A stretch of DNA of 64,000 nt from Sorex araneus (GCF_027595985.1 NC_073306.1:155821719-155885718); one strand, 5' to 3'. Counted from the stretch's first letter, positions 36,112 through 62,200 are shown. Numbers and translations are program-made. The notes: generated from the letters alone by a model not told the origin.

Positions 36112-36212
36112 TTTTTAAATATTTATATTTTTAATTGAATTACCGTGAGATACATAGTTACAAGGCTGTTCGTGACCAGGTTTAGTCATACAATGATCCA
36201 ACCGACTCCTTA
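36112..36212 (-). mobile_element. L1 3' end fragment beside the PACRGL promoter
   Basis: 'TTTTTAATTGAATTACCGTGA ... TTAGTCATACAATGATCC' is the antisense of the recurring L1 terminus. It ends about 100 bp before the X-box. Confidence 0.6.
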
Positions 36213-36311
36213 TATATATTAAAAAAAAAAAAAATCCTGCGCCTGGAGCTCCTTTTGGAACTAAAAATAGCACCTGGAGACCCAGAGTGGCCCTTTGCCG
36301 CCCGGCGTCTC

Positions 36312-36325
36312 GTTGCCAAGGCAAC
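36312..36325. promoter_or_regulatory. RFX X-box motif
   Basis: GTTGCCAAGGCAAC, two perfect inverted 6-bp half sites with a 2-bp centre, matches the RFX consensus RYYNYYN(1-3)RRNRAC. RFX2/RFX3 sites of this form are typical of promoters of ciliary genes, which fits a PACRG-family gene. Confidence 0.75.
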
Positions 36326-36357
36326 GCCTTTCGCGGTCGCCTTCCTGCTTTCTTCCT

Positions 36358-36362
36358 ATTGG
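36358..36362 (-). promoter_or_regulatory. inverted CCAAT box
   Basis: ATTGG within CCTATTGGCTG, a good NF-Y context, 33 bp past the X-box and 23 bp before the CRE. NF-Y, RFX and CREB sites often work as a spaced group. Confidence 0.55.
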
Positions 36363-36384
36363 CTGAAAGGACGTCGCGTGCGCG

Positions 36385-36392
36385 TGACGTCA
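36385..36392. promoter_or_regulatory. full CRE (CREB/ATF site)
   Basis: TGACGTCA palindrome within GCGTGACGTCAATG in the CpG island. A half site (GACGTC) sits at about 36370. Confidence 0.65.
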
Positions 36393-37797
36393 ATGCCGGG
36401 CGCATCGGAGCCGGGCGAGGCTTCACATCCCTTTCCCGGCGGCCGGTGGCCACAGTGGCTCGGTGGACTCCGCCGTCGCTTCCGAAAGCCCCGCCCGGGG
36501 GTGGCAGTGTGTGGACCTCGGCGGGAGAGCGGCGCGGTAGGGACGGGGTCCCCGAGCCGGCGGCCGCGGGCTGCCGCGCTGGACTGTTGCTAGGGCCGCC
36601 GGGCCCCGTTGCTAAGGACCTGGGGGATGCTCAGAGCCATGGACTGGTCCTCGGGTTCTTGGGGTTGGGCTTTGGCCTCGTGGAGCTTTCCTGGGCAATC
36701 GCTGCAGTCCCTTCCCCCACCCCCGCCTCCTTCAAATCTCTGGTTTACTTAATTTTTCTAATGTTCACAACTGTTTTGAGATACTTGGAAATGGTGTTTC
36801 AGCGGCACGTACCTGGGAAAATGCAAAAAAAAATTTTTTTTTTCATTTTAATACTGACCCTTTGGATTTAATTTATAGGGGGCTAAAAAGGGCATTGTCT
36901 TTGCTGGCCTTGGACTTTCGAAAAGAGTTCCAGAGAGGGCATCCGGGCTGCGCTAGCAGGACGCTCCTTACTTTTTGGAACTTTCCAGGCGCTCTGTTAA
37001 CAGTTGGAAATCAAGTTTCTGGCAGTTGCGTCGAGCTTTTAGCCCTCGGGTTAGTGCAGTGACGATCCACCGCCCCCTCTCCCCCCCCCCCACCCCCTCA
37101 AACAGGAGGCAGGAGCCGCGGATGACCAGGAAAGGCATCTACTCTGTAGGCTAATCAAAACATTGAAAGGAATTCTTCCCTAACCCCTGAGCCTTGTGGG
37201 TACCCTGCAGCCTGTGAGGAAACCCAGGGGCAAAATGAGGGCTCCACAAGTGGGTCTATAATTGATCTGTGTGCTGGATGATATGGTAACTTGTTAAATG
37301 AATTTTTGGGTTCTGGTGTGTCTGTGTCAGCACTTGGTGTCGTTTTGTAAAAGGATGATAGAATCATACTGACTTAGCTTATGCTTTAGTATTAGGTAAT
37401 ATTCTAGATGGAAATGTAAATCTCTTTAATTTCTTCCACCTGAGTCTTTTTCCTTTCACACCCGCTTGCTTACTAGTAACACATCACACGGAGAGTAGTT
37501 GAATGCGAGGATTTTCAGTCCTTTTCTGTTGCCAACAGCTCTTGCTCCAGGTGTGTTTTCAGCTCCTAGATGATGGTTTCTCTTTTCCTTTTTGATCAAG
37601 GACACTTAATTTGTAAGCAGGCATCTGTGTGGTAGTTGTTTTAGCTCTGGCAGCTATTTTCAGCCCAAAGAAACAGAAACATAAAGAACCACTTATGGTA
37701 TAGCTCAAATTATTAAATCAAACAGGAGACATTTGTCCTCCCTCTCAGTAATAATCCTAAAGGCCACTTCGTGCCATTTTTAAGAAAATAGAGCAGA

Positions 37798-37995
37798 GGG
37801 GACTGGAGTGTTAGGATAGTGGGTGGGCTGCCTTCCTCAGGAGGCCAGCCCAGTTTCTCCCGGCACCCCATATGGTCCTTCAAGCACTAATAGGAGTGAT
37901 CCCTAAGCACAGCCAGGAGGAAGCCCAGAGCATTGCCTAGTGTGGCACAGATACCAACAAAAGGAAAAGAAATCCCACCCCCCCAAAAAAAAAAA
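37798..37995 (+). mobile_element. SINE A
   Basis: 'GGGGACTGGAGTGTTAGGATAG', 'CACCCCATATGGTCC', 'GAGTGATCCCTAAGCACAG', A-rich tail. Confidence 0.75.
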
Positions 37996-39455
37996 TCTCA
38001 AAAAAGAGTGTATGTACTTACCAGTTTCAAGTGACATTTGTATAATCATCCTTTCTGCTAGTATTGAGGAAAGCAAGTCCAGGCCTTTTCTTCTTGAAGT
38101 TAGTTCAGATTTGCCAAACATACCAGATATTCAGTACTCAGTAGCAAATGCTCATCAAATAATAATACGTGAAGTGCAATATTACATCAACGTAATCAAA
38201 CCCCGCCTAAATCATTTCTCAGAGTATTGCCTGGCAAACTTAATGAACAACTAGTTAATCAATTCCTAGAAAATAGCATGGGGTGAATGTCAAGTGTTAG
38301 CGTTGCAAGTTATCTGGGAATAGGCTGAGAAAACCAGGTCAGTGTACAATATCAAGAAAATTGAAATATAAAATTCTGCTGTGTACAAAAACAAGTTTGC
38401 ATTTAGTTTGTAACACATATTTAAATATTGCTGGGATCAATATTAATATGTGGAACGTGGCCCATGTGAAAGTTTCTGATGTATGAAGTAGATAAAGTCT
38501 CATGTGAGGGTAAGTTAAGAAAGCATCACTTCATCCCGAAGAAGAAAATACTCAAACGTTGAGAGTAATGGTTTGCAAATTTTTGTAAAACGGTCTTCTG
38601 GCAGTGGAGAGGGACCTCACCAGGGTGGTCTTAACAGTTTCAAGGGGGACATGCTCTGGTGGAAGAATTATGAGGCCACGCAGGAGAGGGAACCACGTAA
38701 TGAGGCCCAGATTAGGAGGGCGCTTTGCAGAAATGCGTGCTGTGGACCTGGACCTCTGGGAGAGGCAGTTTGGAAAGTGGGCGTGGTGCTAGGCCTGGAA
38801 CTGGTTGAGTGTAGACTACAAAATTTTGTTAGAAAATCAAGGTACAAACTTTAATTTATCTGGTCTGTCCGGACACGAGGAGCTAGGAACTTGCAAGCTT
38901 TTGTAGTAGAAAGGAGGAATGTTATATTTCTTTCACAATAACAGCCTGGGTAGCATTGGATTATTTCCTTCTTTGAATAGGTTCAGAATTGAAACCTATC
39001 CTTAGAGAAATCTGTATAAATTCATAAAGCTGGGCATAGTAGAGGTGATATTCAGCCCCAGATATGAGCCCAACTTACTTTCTCCTTGATCACACCCCAT
39101 TATCCATGGCTGTAAGGGCCAAGGGTCCGGAGGAAATGCAGAGTATATAGCAGGGATCCTACATCTTTTGACTTCAGAGACCAGAAAACTGGTGGTATCT
39201 TGAATGAACAAGGATTGTATGTGTAGCCACAACCTTATACATTGAGGAGGCGCAAGTTATGATGTGATTCATAAAAGTAGGACTTGACAGGGCGTGATTG
39301 GAACTTGGATTTTGGGAGAGAGGCAGAGAGGCTGGAAAGTGAATGCAGGGGCCGATCCTCCTTTCAGAAATCTAGTTCGGGTTTTTCTGAGTATAGCCCA
39401 GAGCAGCACTGCAGTTGGATTTTTAAAAGGTATATTTGGAGAGTTTCAGTGGGTT

Positions 39456-39758
39456 CATATATATATATATATGTATATATATGTGTGTATATATATGTAT
39501 ACATATACATATATATATATATCACTGTCATCCCGTTGCTCATTGATTTGTTCGAGCGGGCACCGGTAACGTCTCTCATTGTGAGACTTATTGTTACTGT
39601 TTTTGGCATATCCAATACTTCACGGGTAGCTTGCCAGGCTCTGCCATGTGGGCACGATACTCTCGGTAGCTTGCCCGGCTCTCTGAGAGGGGCGGACAAA
39701 TCAATACGGGTCGGCTGCGTGAAAGGCGAAAGCCCAACCGCTGTGCTATCGCTCCAGC

Positions 39759-39801
<43 letters not shown>

Positions 39802-39865
39802 TACATATATATATACACATACCACACACATATATATACACACACTACATACATATATATATATC
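39456..39865. repeat. (TA)n microsatellite split by a SINE B
   Basis: TA/TATG/CATA runs on both sides (39456-39522 and 39761-39865) of a single reverse SINE B. Confidence 0.92.
39523..39760 (-). mobile_element. SINE B, reverse, full length, inside (TA)n
   Basis: From 'ATCACTGTCATCCCGTTGC' to 'CTGTGCTATCGCTCCAGCCC'. One of the least diverged B copies. Confidence 0.93.
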
Positions 39866-40294
39866 TTTTTGAGGCATGTTTGTAAATTTGCTACTTTTAA
39901 TATTAAAATTAATAGAATTATATTTTCTCATTAGTCTCTTGCTACAATGATAAATTGTCTAACATTTATGTGTATGTGTGCGTCTCTTGCTCCCTTTCCT
40001 TTTGGTGGGGCCCTGGTTTCCCCAGCAGTGTTCAGGGGGGCGCCCTGAGCCACTCCCAGTGACTAGTGGCTGACTAGTCAGGATCCTGTGCTGCCACCGG
40101 CACATTGTCATGGCTGAAGGGGCTGGGCAGGAGGGAGGGAGTGGAGGGAATCCCAGGGCCACCTGGTTGTGCTTTGGGGCCTTCCGTGCTTTGATGTGGG
40201 GGGACTGCTGGGGTGCTGAGGGATGGAAATGGGGCGAGCCATAGCCTCTCCGCTGTCTTACTACCTTCGACTCTTACTTTCTACTCCCTTCTAG

Positions 40295-53579
<13,285 letters not shown>

Positions 53580-54330
53580 ATAGGGAATCAGCAAAGACCG
53601 TCTCACTCCCTGGTAACAGACTCCAAGCTCTGGCTCCAGGAACCATGGACTTTTCAGATACAGCTCAGTTTATTCTCTTACAATCATAGCCAGCATTCAT
53701 GATTTGCTATTTAATGTAAGTTTACACAATTCCACTAAATCATAGAGCCAAAAAAGAATAGTTAATAATGGTAAGCTATTAAAAGCAGTTTCATAATAAT
53801 TCGATTTTGTGGGGTTTATCTTTTATATTTCTATGGTTTGTGCAAATAGCTATTATTGGTTGGTTTTACAGTAGATGTGTTGTTATTTATTTTTGAACGG
53901 TTTTATTTATAACATCCTTTACAATCAGTTTAGAGCTATGTACGTAAGATGTTTTGTCATTTTTTAATTTATATTTATCAAGGCCCTGGAAATTTAATAT
54001 AGTCAACAAACATTTTGAGAATTTACTATTATTTTTGAAAATATGTATTTAATATGTAGAATTATTGGGAAGACTTCCATAGTGTTGTAATTAAAATTTA
54101 TTTTAAATGTGTAAATTCTTATATGTTGTTTATTGCAACTCATTAAATTTACCTAAATTTTAGGTATTAATTGTATTTAGGTAAATGTTATTTTTGTATT
54201 TTTGCAGTTTTGAAGGTACTGAAGTTACTCAGTACATGAAAATACCCAGAAATTAAAATATTAAACTTTATTTTCTTTGCTTACACTTAATCCTTTTTAT
54301 AAGAGCTTTACAATATAATTTTCTGGCATA
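53580..54330 (+). other. PACRGL: probable PACRGL 3' UTR
   Basis: AT-rich sequence after the stop codon with no open frame of note. I see no AATAAA in this stretch. Two ATTAAA variants at 54252-54257 and 54260-54265 are the best poly(A) candidates, with a GT-rich run near 54335. The true end is inferred, not shown. Confidence 0.35.
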
Positions 54331-54632
54331 GTTCTGAGTGCTGTTGTTGAAACTGCCTGGATTGTTCTGCAGGGGAAAGAAATAGAGGAAGAAATGGGAA
54401 GCAGGACTTTGAGTGTAGATCAAGAGGAGGGCTACATCAATCTAAAATATACTATTGAAGTGGTGGAAATAATGTGTCTCTTTCGGAAATACGGTGTCTC
54501 TTTCGTATGGGAGTTCACTTACTTTACACTGGAAAACACCCTTTCCTTCCTCCATCCCTCACGCTCTTGGATGGACTTTCCCAGCTGCAGCTGGAGAACT
54601 GTAATTACAGACATGGGTGGCTGCCTTCAGAG

Positions 54633-54680
<48 letters not shown>

Positions 54681-54727
54681 TCTCTGACTCTCGTGTACTC
54701 ATTTTTGCTCTCACTCATGCTCTCTTG

Positions 54728-54800
<73 letters not shown>
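54633..54800 (+). repeat. long (TC)n tract between PACRGL and KCNIP4
   Basis: Nearly pure CT dinucleotides in two blocks (54633-54690, 54737-54800) split by a TATC run and a short non-repeat, within the convergent 3' flanks of the two genes. Confidence 0.9.
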
Positions 54801-54803
<3 letters not shown>

Positions 54804-54885
54804 CCTCCTTACATCCTCAGATCATTGTAGCTAAAACTGACCCTTACCACTGGTCATGTACATTTTACTACTAAATCATGTGTGT

Positions 54886-55045
54886 GGGCACCAGACTGAT
54901 AGCACAGTGGGCATGTCACTTGCCTTGCACATGACCGACCCAGGTTTGATCCCCAGCAGGAAGGATTCCTGAGCGCAGAGTCGGGAGTGAGCTGTGAACA
55001 CTGTTGGGTGCCTACTCCCTTGGCACCCCCTCCACCCAAACAATC
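54886..55045 (+). mobile_element. SINE A between PACRGL and KCNIP4
   Basis: 'ACTGATAGCACAGTGGGC', 'CCAGGTTTGATCCCCAG', with a deletion in the middle of the body. Confidence 0.8.
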
Positions 55046-55149
55046 ATAGGTACATACAACCTAGGAAATGCCAAAGGTAAAATACATTATTTTAAATCCA
55101 ACAATTTTTTTTTGTTGGAATAAAGTATTATAACATGAATAGATAGAGT

Positions 55150-56542
55150 TATAAACATTTTATTTGCTTTTATTTATTTTTTTGAAATACAAAATGTGCA
55201 CGTTGAGTTTACACAAACACGTGATGACAAGTGTCATTGTACATGTACTGTACTACTTGTAATTTCTACACTGGTGATAGCAGGGCAGCTCTCAACATCC
55301 TATCTCTACACCAGAATAGATCACCTGATTGATTGTTGCGAAACCTGTCGTGAATCAGTCCCTACAGTAGCCTCTTTTTGTGCGTGTGATAGATAGTTCT
55401 GCAAAACCAGAAAGGTGTGTGGTATCTTCAGTTACGTGGCGATACTATAATTTTGGCTTAAAATCATTAAAAACAATCTGAATCATTGGAGTTCCAAGAT
55501 GAGCGAAATCAAAATACAGTCCAGGTAAGTTGGTTAACACAAACACTCACGTTCTACTGTGTTGGCATCGTGGTTCTCAATACAAATGGGATCACTAGTG
55601 CTCTCAAAGGGGATGCTGCAGACTGTTGCTTGTAGGAGGCAGGCGGGGAGGCAGGTCTCAGTCCCTGATTGGCCTGTGAAAAACAAGCTGTGGCGACCCC
55701 AGGGAAGGACAGAGCAGGCCTGTGGTGCTGCCAGGGACGCCTGGTTCCAGCAGTGCTCCTCCTGAAAACACCCTGCCTTTGTTTTCACTCGAACACATAC
55801 TAGGAAACATTCAACCGAGAGGACTGAACATGTTCAAAACTATACGTGTCTTATAGGCCTAGACTATTGTGTATGTTAAAAAAAAAATCAAATACTCATT
55901 AAATAAACTTGATTGACTATATGCTGACATCTGATGATAAGCTCAATGTTATAAAAATGCCAGATAAATAAATTCTTGTAACAGAAGGCAGCAAATCCAT
56001 TGAAACTGGGGATAGTTTTGTTTTTTTTTTTTTTGCTTGCTTTTATTTTTTTAATTGTAGCGGTCTTGTTTACTTAAAGTTTATAAATGGAATTACAGCA
56101 TACAAACATGAAAACTAAGTTCTGGAAATTAAATGCAGATGCTAATAGTTTAGAAAACTATTGAAAATTCTAGGACTTAATACTTACAAGTGAGTAGCAA
56201 AAAACACTGATACTTTAAAATCACTGATAATGTGAAAGCCTCGGTAGTCCCATGGCTAGAGAATCAGTAAAGCTATGTGCCAGGGTCTATTAGTTCTGCG
56301 TATCCACAGGGTATGAAATGACTTAGAACATCTCGTGGACTCGGTGGCATTAGGAAAAGGATGCAGACTTATAGCTGGAAAACTCAAATCTTTTGGGGAT
56401 TGCTTTAGATTAAAAAGAAGCTTGTTTGCATAATATGCCTCAGTGTAAAAGCTGAGCAGTCTATGCTAAAGGTGGTAGCTCCAACTGTACTGTGGTAGAA
56501 TAGTTCACATTTTTCTGCTTGATTGATGAGCTATTTGACAAG
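55150..56542 (-). other. KCNIP4: probable KCNIP4 3' UTR
   Basis: Sequence following the KCNIP4 stop on the - strand, without a convincing open frame. AATAAA hexamers on the - strand occur at 56042-56047 and, clustered, at 55159-55178; the cluster would give a 3' UTR of about 1.4 kb. Which one is used is not shown by sequence alone. Confidence 0.35.
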
Positions 56543-56590
56543 TTAAATCACGTTTTCAAAGAGCTGCATGGAGCGCATGATATTTTCATC
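56543..56590 (-). CDS. KCNIP4: KCNIP4 terminal coding exon
   Basis: Encodes [15 protein letters not shown] then TAA (56543-56545 on +). The acceptor is TTCTAG after a C/T-rich tract. Too short to appear as a long open frame; found by looking for the expected KChIP C terminus. Confidence 0.93.
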   Translation of the reverse strand, partial: DENIMRSMQLFENVI

Positions 56591-59228
56591 CTAGAAGGGG
56601 GGAAGACAGCACCGTCAGTTTCTGCATCATCTGGGTGGGAACTAGCTGCTCTTTTGCCCTGAGCACTTTCTCCCCCCACCTCCTCTGCCCAAAACATGGG
56701 AACATCCTAAGTGCTTGCAAATATAAATACTTCCTACCCACAGAGATAATTATAGAATGTCCACTTTGTTTTGTTAACATTAAGGCTCAAAAATTTTTAT
56801 TTTAACACCTCTATTTGTTTTTGGTTTCTTTTGTATTGGAGTCACACCTGGGTGCTCAGGGATCACTCCTGATGGGGCTCAAAGGACCAGATGTGGTACC
56901 AGGGATCAGTCTCCAGGTCAGCCATGTGCAAGGCAACCTGTACTGTGGCTCTGGCCCATTGCTTGATTTTAATAGAGGATATTCCCCAGTCAGAATACTC
57001 GGATGGTAACAAGAGAGGCACTGAGGTTGGGATAAAGTGAATAAATGTGAGATTCTGACATTCCAGGGAGGTACAGTCTGATCTCCAGGTACCTGCAAGA
57101 TAGCATCAGGTTTTGTATATAAGCTAAAAGCTATCTCCCCAGAATTGGAGCTTGGGTTTGAGAGTAATTACACCTCTCTCTGGTTCTCTGAAGGGCTAAG
57201 TCTGTTTGACCTTAGGGAACCCTTAAAAATGAGTGGCCTCTCAGTACATGAAAAAGGACTGGGGGGGGGCGGGAAGTTGCTTGGTGGTTATGTTAGATGT
57301 TACCTGTTGATAAAGTTTGCGGGGACAGCCTTACTTGGGGCTTTGGGGATGGTGTGCAAATGACACCCAGTGAGTTAGTGGTAACTGGTGCTCGGGCTAC
57401 TGATGGTTTTCACTGTCGGAGCCAAGGAACAAACATCACTGATGTGGTTTTAGCAAGAGCGCCCTAAAAAGACACAGGGCCCGGCGTGTTTAGACTCTCT
57501 GTGCTGGGATAATCCGCTGTGTTCCCCAGTTCTAGAACTGGCTTAGGTACCCCTGCCTGATCCATTTGGCCCAATGAGATGTATACTTTATGCCTTTGCT
57601 ACCAAAACTAGAACTGACCATACTGCTCCCTCCCAGGTTAAAATTATATGTGCATTTTCATATCTTTATATGATTGACTCGGAACATCTTAATATATGGA
57701 TTCAAATTATAGTTGTTAAATCTCTTATTTCTTATCCTTCGTATGTGATTGGCTCAGGCTATTTTACATACAATGTTTTCTCCTCAGCATTGAATGTACT
57801 TCTCCTACTTGCCCCCTCCCAGAACAGAGTAGACTGTAGAAAGCAGAAGCTTCAGCTGAAAGCTCCCTGACATGCTATCGAAAGGGTCCCCCGATGATGC
57901 TGGACAGACCTCCTTGTTTGGAGACCTCCACTGCGTCACTGTGCTATTTCTTGTCAATAAACTGCTCTTGGTAAGTTCTTGAACTACCCCATGGCTCAGC
58001 CCCACTAGGTCTGGGTTTGAGCACCTCCTCCTAAGCTAACTTTCTTGGAGAAAGTTAGTTTTCTCCAAGACCAGTATATCTAAACCCAAGAGGGTGCCAG
58101 GAAAGATGGTAAAGGTCGTTTCTGTCTAAAAGCAAAGGAAAAGCTAAAGCACCAACAAACATTTTGCTCTCTACATTTTTTCCATTATAATTGTGATTCT
58201 ATCTACACATCAAGTCAATTTAGGTAAACTATAATTGATGTCCCACAGGATGACAAATGAGCATCCTAGAATTTTTTTTTTCCTGAGTCTTTCTGTGCTA
58301 TATTTTTGGGAGACTTGAAGAACATTACTTATTTAGTAAAAAAATAAAATGTCAAATCTTGATCACAAACTTTAGTAACTTTTTTTTTTAAGAAATCAGA
58401 TTTTAGGGGGCTGGAGCGATAGCACAGCAGGGAGGGCGTTTGCCTTGCACGTGGCCGACCCGGGTTCAATTCTCAGCACCCCATTTTGTCCCCTGAGCAC
58501 CGCCAGGGGTAATTCCTGAGTGCAGAGCCAGGAGTAACCCCTGTGCATTGCCGGGTGTGACCCAAAAAGAAAAAAAAATCAGATTTTAGGATTATATGGG
58601 GGGAGTTGTTCTATGAGATATAAATGTTACTTGCTAAGTCTAGGCTAAAAGCTAGACAGGTCTTCAACGTCTTATCCTCAATTATGAATTCCCTTCTGAG
58701 AAACAGTGAACGAGGACACCTCTATAGCCGCCTCCCAGCAGACTATCAGGCTGGGCCTCAGATGTGGGAATTAGTGACTCTTCAGAGTGGTGGCTTTATT
58801 TTGCCGTGTAGAGGCAGTAAGCCTGTGCATCTGGATATTATCATGTGCTCAGGTAAAGGGTACCTAGTATTACTTTCAGTTCTTATAAAAACAAAAGGGA
58901 AAATTCCTAAATGCTCATTGCTTACTTTTTGGCAACTCTCGATGAACTCGTCAATGGTAACAACTCCATCTTTGTTTTTGTCCATTTTCTGTTCAGAAAG
59001 GAAAAAAGAAACATCTTTATTCAGACTTACCCTTGGTGACACTCAGATCCATCAAATAAACAAGAAGCTAATGGAGTGAAAGCCCCATTGTGCATGTTAT
59101 GGGAACAGGCCTTTAGAAGGCAGATTAGGGATTTCTTTGCAATGAGAACCAGAGGACAAACTTTCAAGTTTCTATTAAAAGACCTTTCTCAGTACAACAG
59201 CCTGGATCTCATATACTGCCCACAGAAA

Positions 59229-59284
<56 letters not shown>

Positions 59285-62200
59285 GTGACACAGCTTAAGG
59301 CAATTTGCTTTCAGAGCCTTGGTTTGTCATCTGCAAAATGGGGCTAATAAGGATTTGTAACCTGATCAGATATTTAAGAGAATTGGAAAAAAAAAGTGAG
59401 GCAAGTGAAAAAAGTGCTCATTGTCACTCATGATTAGGAAAATGTAAATAAACACAACACAATTTCGTTTCATGCCTGTGAAAGTGGCGCATATATAAAT
59501 GTCTATAAACAGCCAGGGCTGGGGTGGTGAGAATGGAACCCTCATCCACTGTTGGGTGAGGTTGTTTTCTGGTTCAACCTCTATGAAAAAATATGGAGAT
59601 CTGTCAAAACTGGTATCGAATTACTACATGACCCAGCTTCACTTCTTGGCATCTCCCCCAAACACAGAAACATACATGTGAAAGGCTATATTCACACCTA
59701 TGTTCATCGCTGCACTTAATACAGTAGCCAAATGCTCAAACATGAATAAATGGAGTAAGAAGTTGCATTGATTCATTATGGAATATGATGCATGTCAAAG
59801 AATTAAATCACGCAACATGGATTTTTTTTTGGGGGGGGGGATGGGGCTCACATCCATGGATGCACAGGGATTACTCCTGGCTCTGCACTCAGGAATTACT
59901 CCTGGCAGTGCTCAGGGGACCATATGGGATGCTGGGAATCGAACCTGGGTCGGCCATGTACAAGGCAAATGCCCTACCCGCTGTGCTGTCACTCCAGCCC
60001 TCCATGCAACATAGATGGCATGGGGAATGTGCTAAGTCAGAGGGAAGGGTTGATACAGAATGATCTCTCAGAGGTGGAACTTGAAGATACACAGAAAGGA
60101 GCACCAGAGGGCCAAAGGCAACTTAATAGGAGGTCTAGTCCACACAGCTGATTTGTTCAGGGAGGAGCGGTTGGAATTGGGAAGGGGCATTAGAGTCTTA
60201 AGGGAGGGAGGTGGATGCATTGGTGATGAGTGTGTTTTCGGTATTATACTCAGGAGAAACCACTAACAAAGTTGCAAACCACAGAATCTCAAAAAAATAA
60301 AATAACTGCCTCCCCCACAAGTGCATGTAAAACATGGCAATTGCTTAGTGTTTTGCCTAGTGAGTGTTTAGTAAGTGTAGTTAGGCAGCGTTATGATAAA
60401 TTTAAATCCAGAATTGTTACCTGGGTGGAGAATATTGTTTGGGGGCTGTGCTCTGACTCTTTGCTCAGGGCTCATTCCTGGCAGTGCTCGGGGGACCATG
60501 CCGTGCTACAGCTCAGACTGGGCTGATTCACGGCAAGCACCTGAGCCCTGCTACTCTCTCCAGCTTCTCTCCAGTAACTTAGTCTCTGCGTTCTTTTAAC
60601 TTTTGAAACTTGGCGAACATCAAATTTTTTTCTCAATTTTCTCTCATCGTTTTATTATAGAGGGGGTACACACCCCGAGGTGGCCAGATCCTACTGCTGA
60701 CTGCTCAGGGGTCACTCCTGGTGGTGCTTGGGGGGATAATCGGGGTGCCAGGGTCAGCTGCATGCAGGACAAGCACCCTGCCCACTGAATTATCACTCTG
60801 GCCCCTGTTTTCTCTCCACTTGTATTTGCATTCCTACCTGGAAAAATGTTTCCACGTGCTGTCTGGGAGCGTCTTCCTTGAGGACAGGATATGTGCATTT
60901 ACCCATCATGTCATAGATCGCCTTCATTATATCAAGCATTTCCTGGAAAGTGAAAGACACATGAGGCAGCAAAACTGTGCATGGCAGACTACAAATGTGC
61001 CAGATTGTTCCTTTCAAATCACCCAACTGCAAAACCTTGACTTGCCTTTAAATCTTAATCCAGTGCCTCTGGTTGTCTCAGAAGGCCAAGAGTTTTGTGC
61101 TTTAAAAAAACAAATCAGAAACTAAGAACTTTGATCTTAGTTTTCAAGTAAATTCCCACACATCAGGAACGGAATTTTCTGGGTTTTTTTTGTTGTTGTT
61201 GTTCGGGGGTATGCTCTTGAGCAGTGCTCAGGGACTCCAGGGGCTAGTCCAGGCGGTATTTGGCCATCCAGCCCATGGTTCAGGGCAGGACCTGAGGGTG
61301 TGTGATGCTGGTTGGACTGTCCTCTGGCGGGCACCACGAGGACCATCCCGGCGGGGCCTGGGCTATAGCAAAACCACGCTGGGCAAGCACCTTGAGATTT
61401 TCTTATTATTTTTAATTCAAATCTATTGATTGACTCATTTTCCATCTTAGTAAAAGCTAATATCTTTTAGACATTTATTGTGCCATTTGTTTCCTTCACG
61501 TAAAAGTCTCTGGATTAAGTTAATGGGTATTATTAACTATCTACTTTTGAGCATATTCAGTTCTATTGTAGATGATCAAGTAATCATAACTTACAAATCA
61601 TTGGTGAAACCTTGCAAGATGTTTTATTTATCAAGTATATACATTTTTGACCTTTGCAAAAAAAAAAAAAAGGCCTATCAGACAAATTCATGATATTGGC
61701 CCAGGTTGTCTTGATTTTCAGAAGGGTTGTGTTTTGTTTTGTTTAGGGTTGTTGTTGTTGTTGTTGTTGTTGTTTGCCCAATATTTAACTTCATGGAAAG
61801 CAAATGAGGCAATGAGAAGGAGGAGGTATGGACATTGAACCCTTCCCCTCCCCAGCCAGGGTCCAGGTACCTATATAGTCCATCAACCTTGCTTATTCTG
61901 TCTTAAGTTTATAATCATATTCCAGGGATGGGGATTTTTTCTTTTCTGCCAAGGGTCATGTGGATATTTTAGCATTTCAGACCATACAGTATATGTCGCT
62001 AATCTTGGGAGATGGCCCGAAGCTTCCTTGTCTATCATGTTCTAGGCCCGGACCACGTAATTTCACAGGACAGTGACTCCCCATCCCAGACTGTCCCATT
62101 GCTTCACCTTGCTTCTTTGTTTTGAGTTGACCCATGGAGCTATCTAGAAGGGTGGGAATGCATGTACTGTCCCTCAGGCTCAGTCCCCACCCCTCCAGCC

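Larger units (their letters stand above)
36230..36650 (+). promoter_or_regulatory. PACRGL: CpG-island promoter of PACRGL
   Basis: A sharp island of high GC and dense CpG in an otherwise AT-rich region, 3.7 kb upstream of the PACRGL start codon and in the right place for its non-coding first exon. It holds an X-box, an inverted CCAAT box and a CRE within 80 bp (separate entries) and no TATA box. A possible first-exon donor is GCG/GTAGGG at 36537. Several open frames cross the island, as expected of GC-rich DNA; none resembles a known protein. The transcription start is not placed. Confidence 0.75.

Noticed and set aside
36115-36871. Frames of 112-194 codons across the CpG island
   Set aside because: GC-rich DNA gives long frames by chance; no known family, and the region is explained as a promoter.
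39284-39934. 216-codon open frame, the longest in the window
   Set aside because: It consists of (TA)n sequence and a reverse SINE B; no gene features.
54394-54874. Ser/Leu-rich frames of 85-118 codons
   Set aside because: They are translations of the (TC)n tract.
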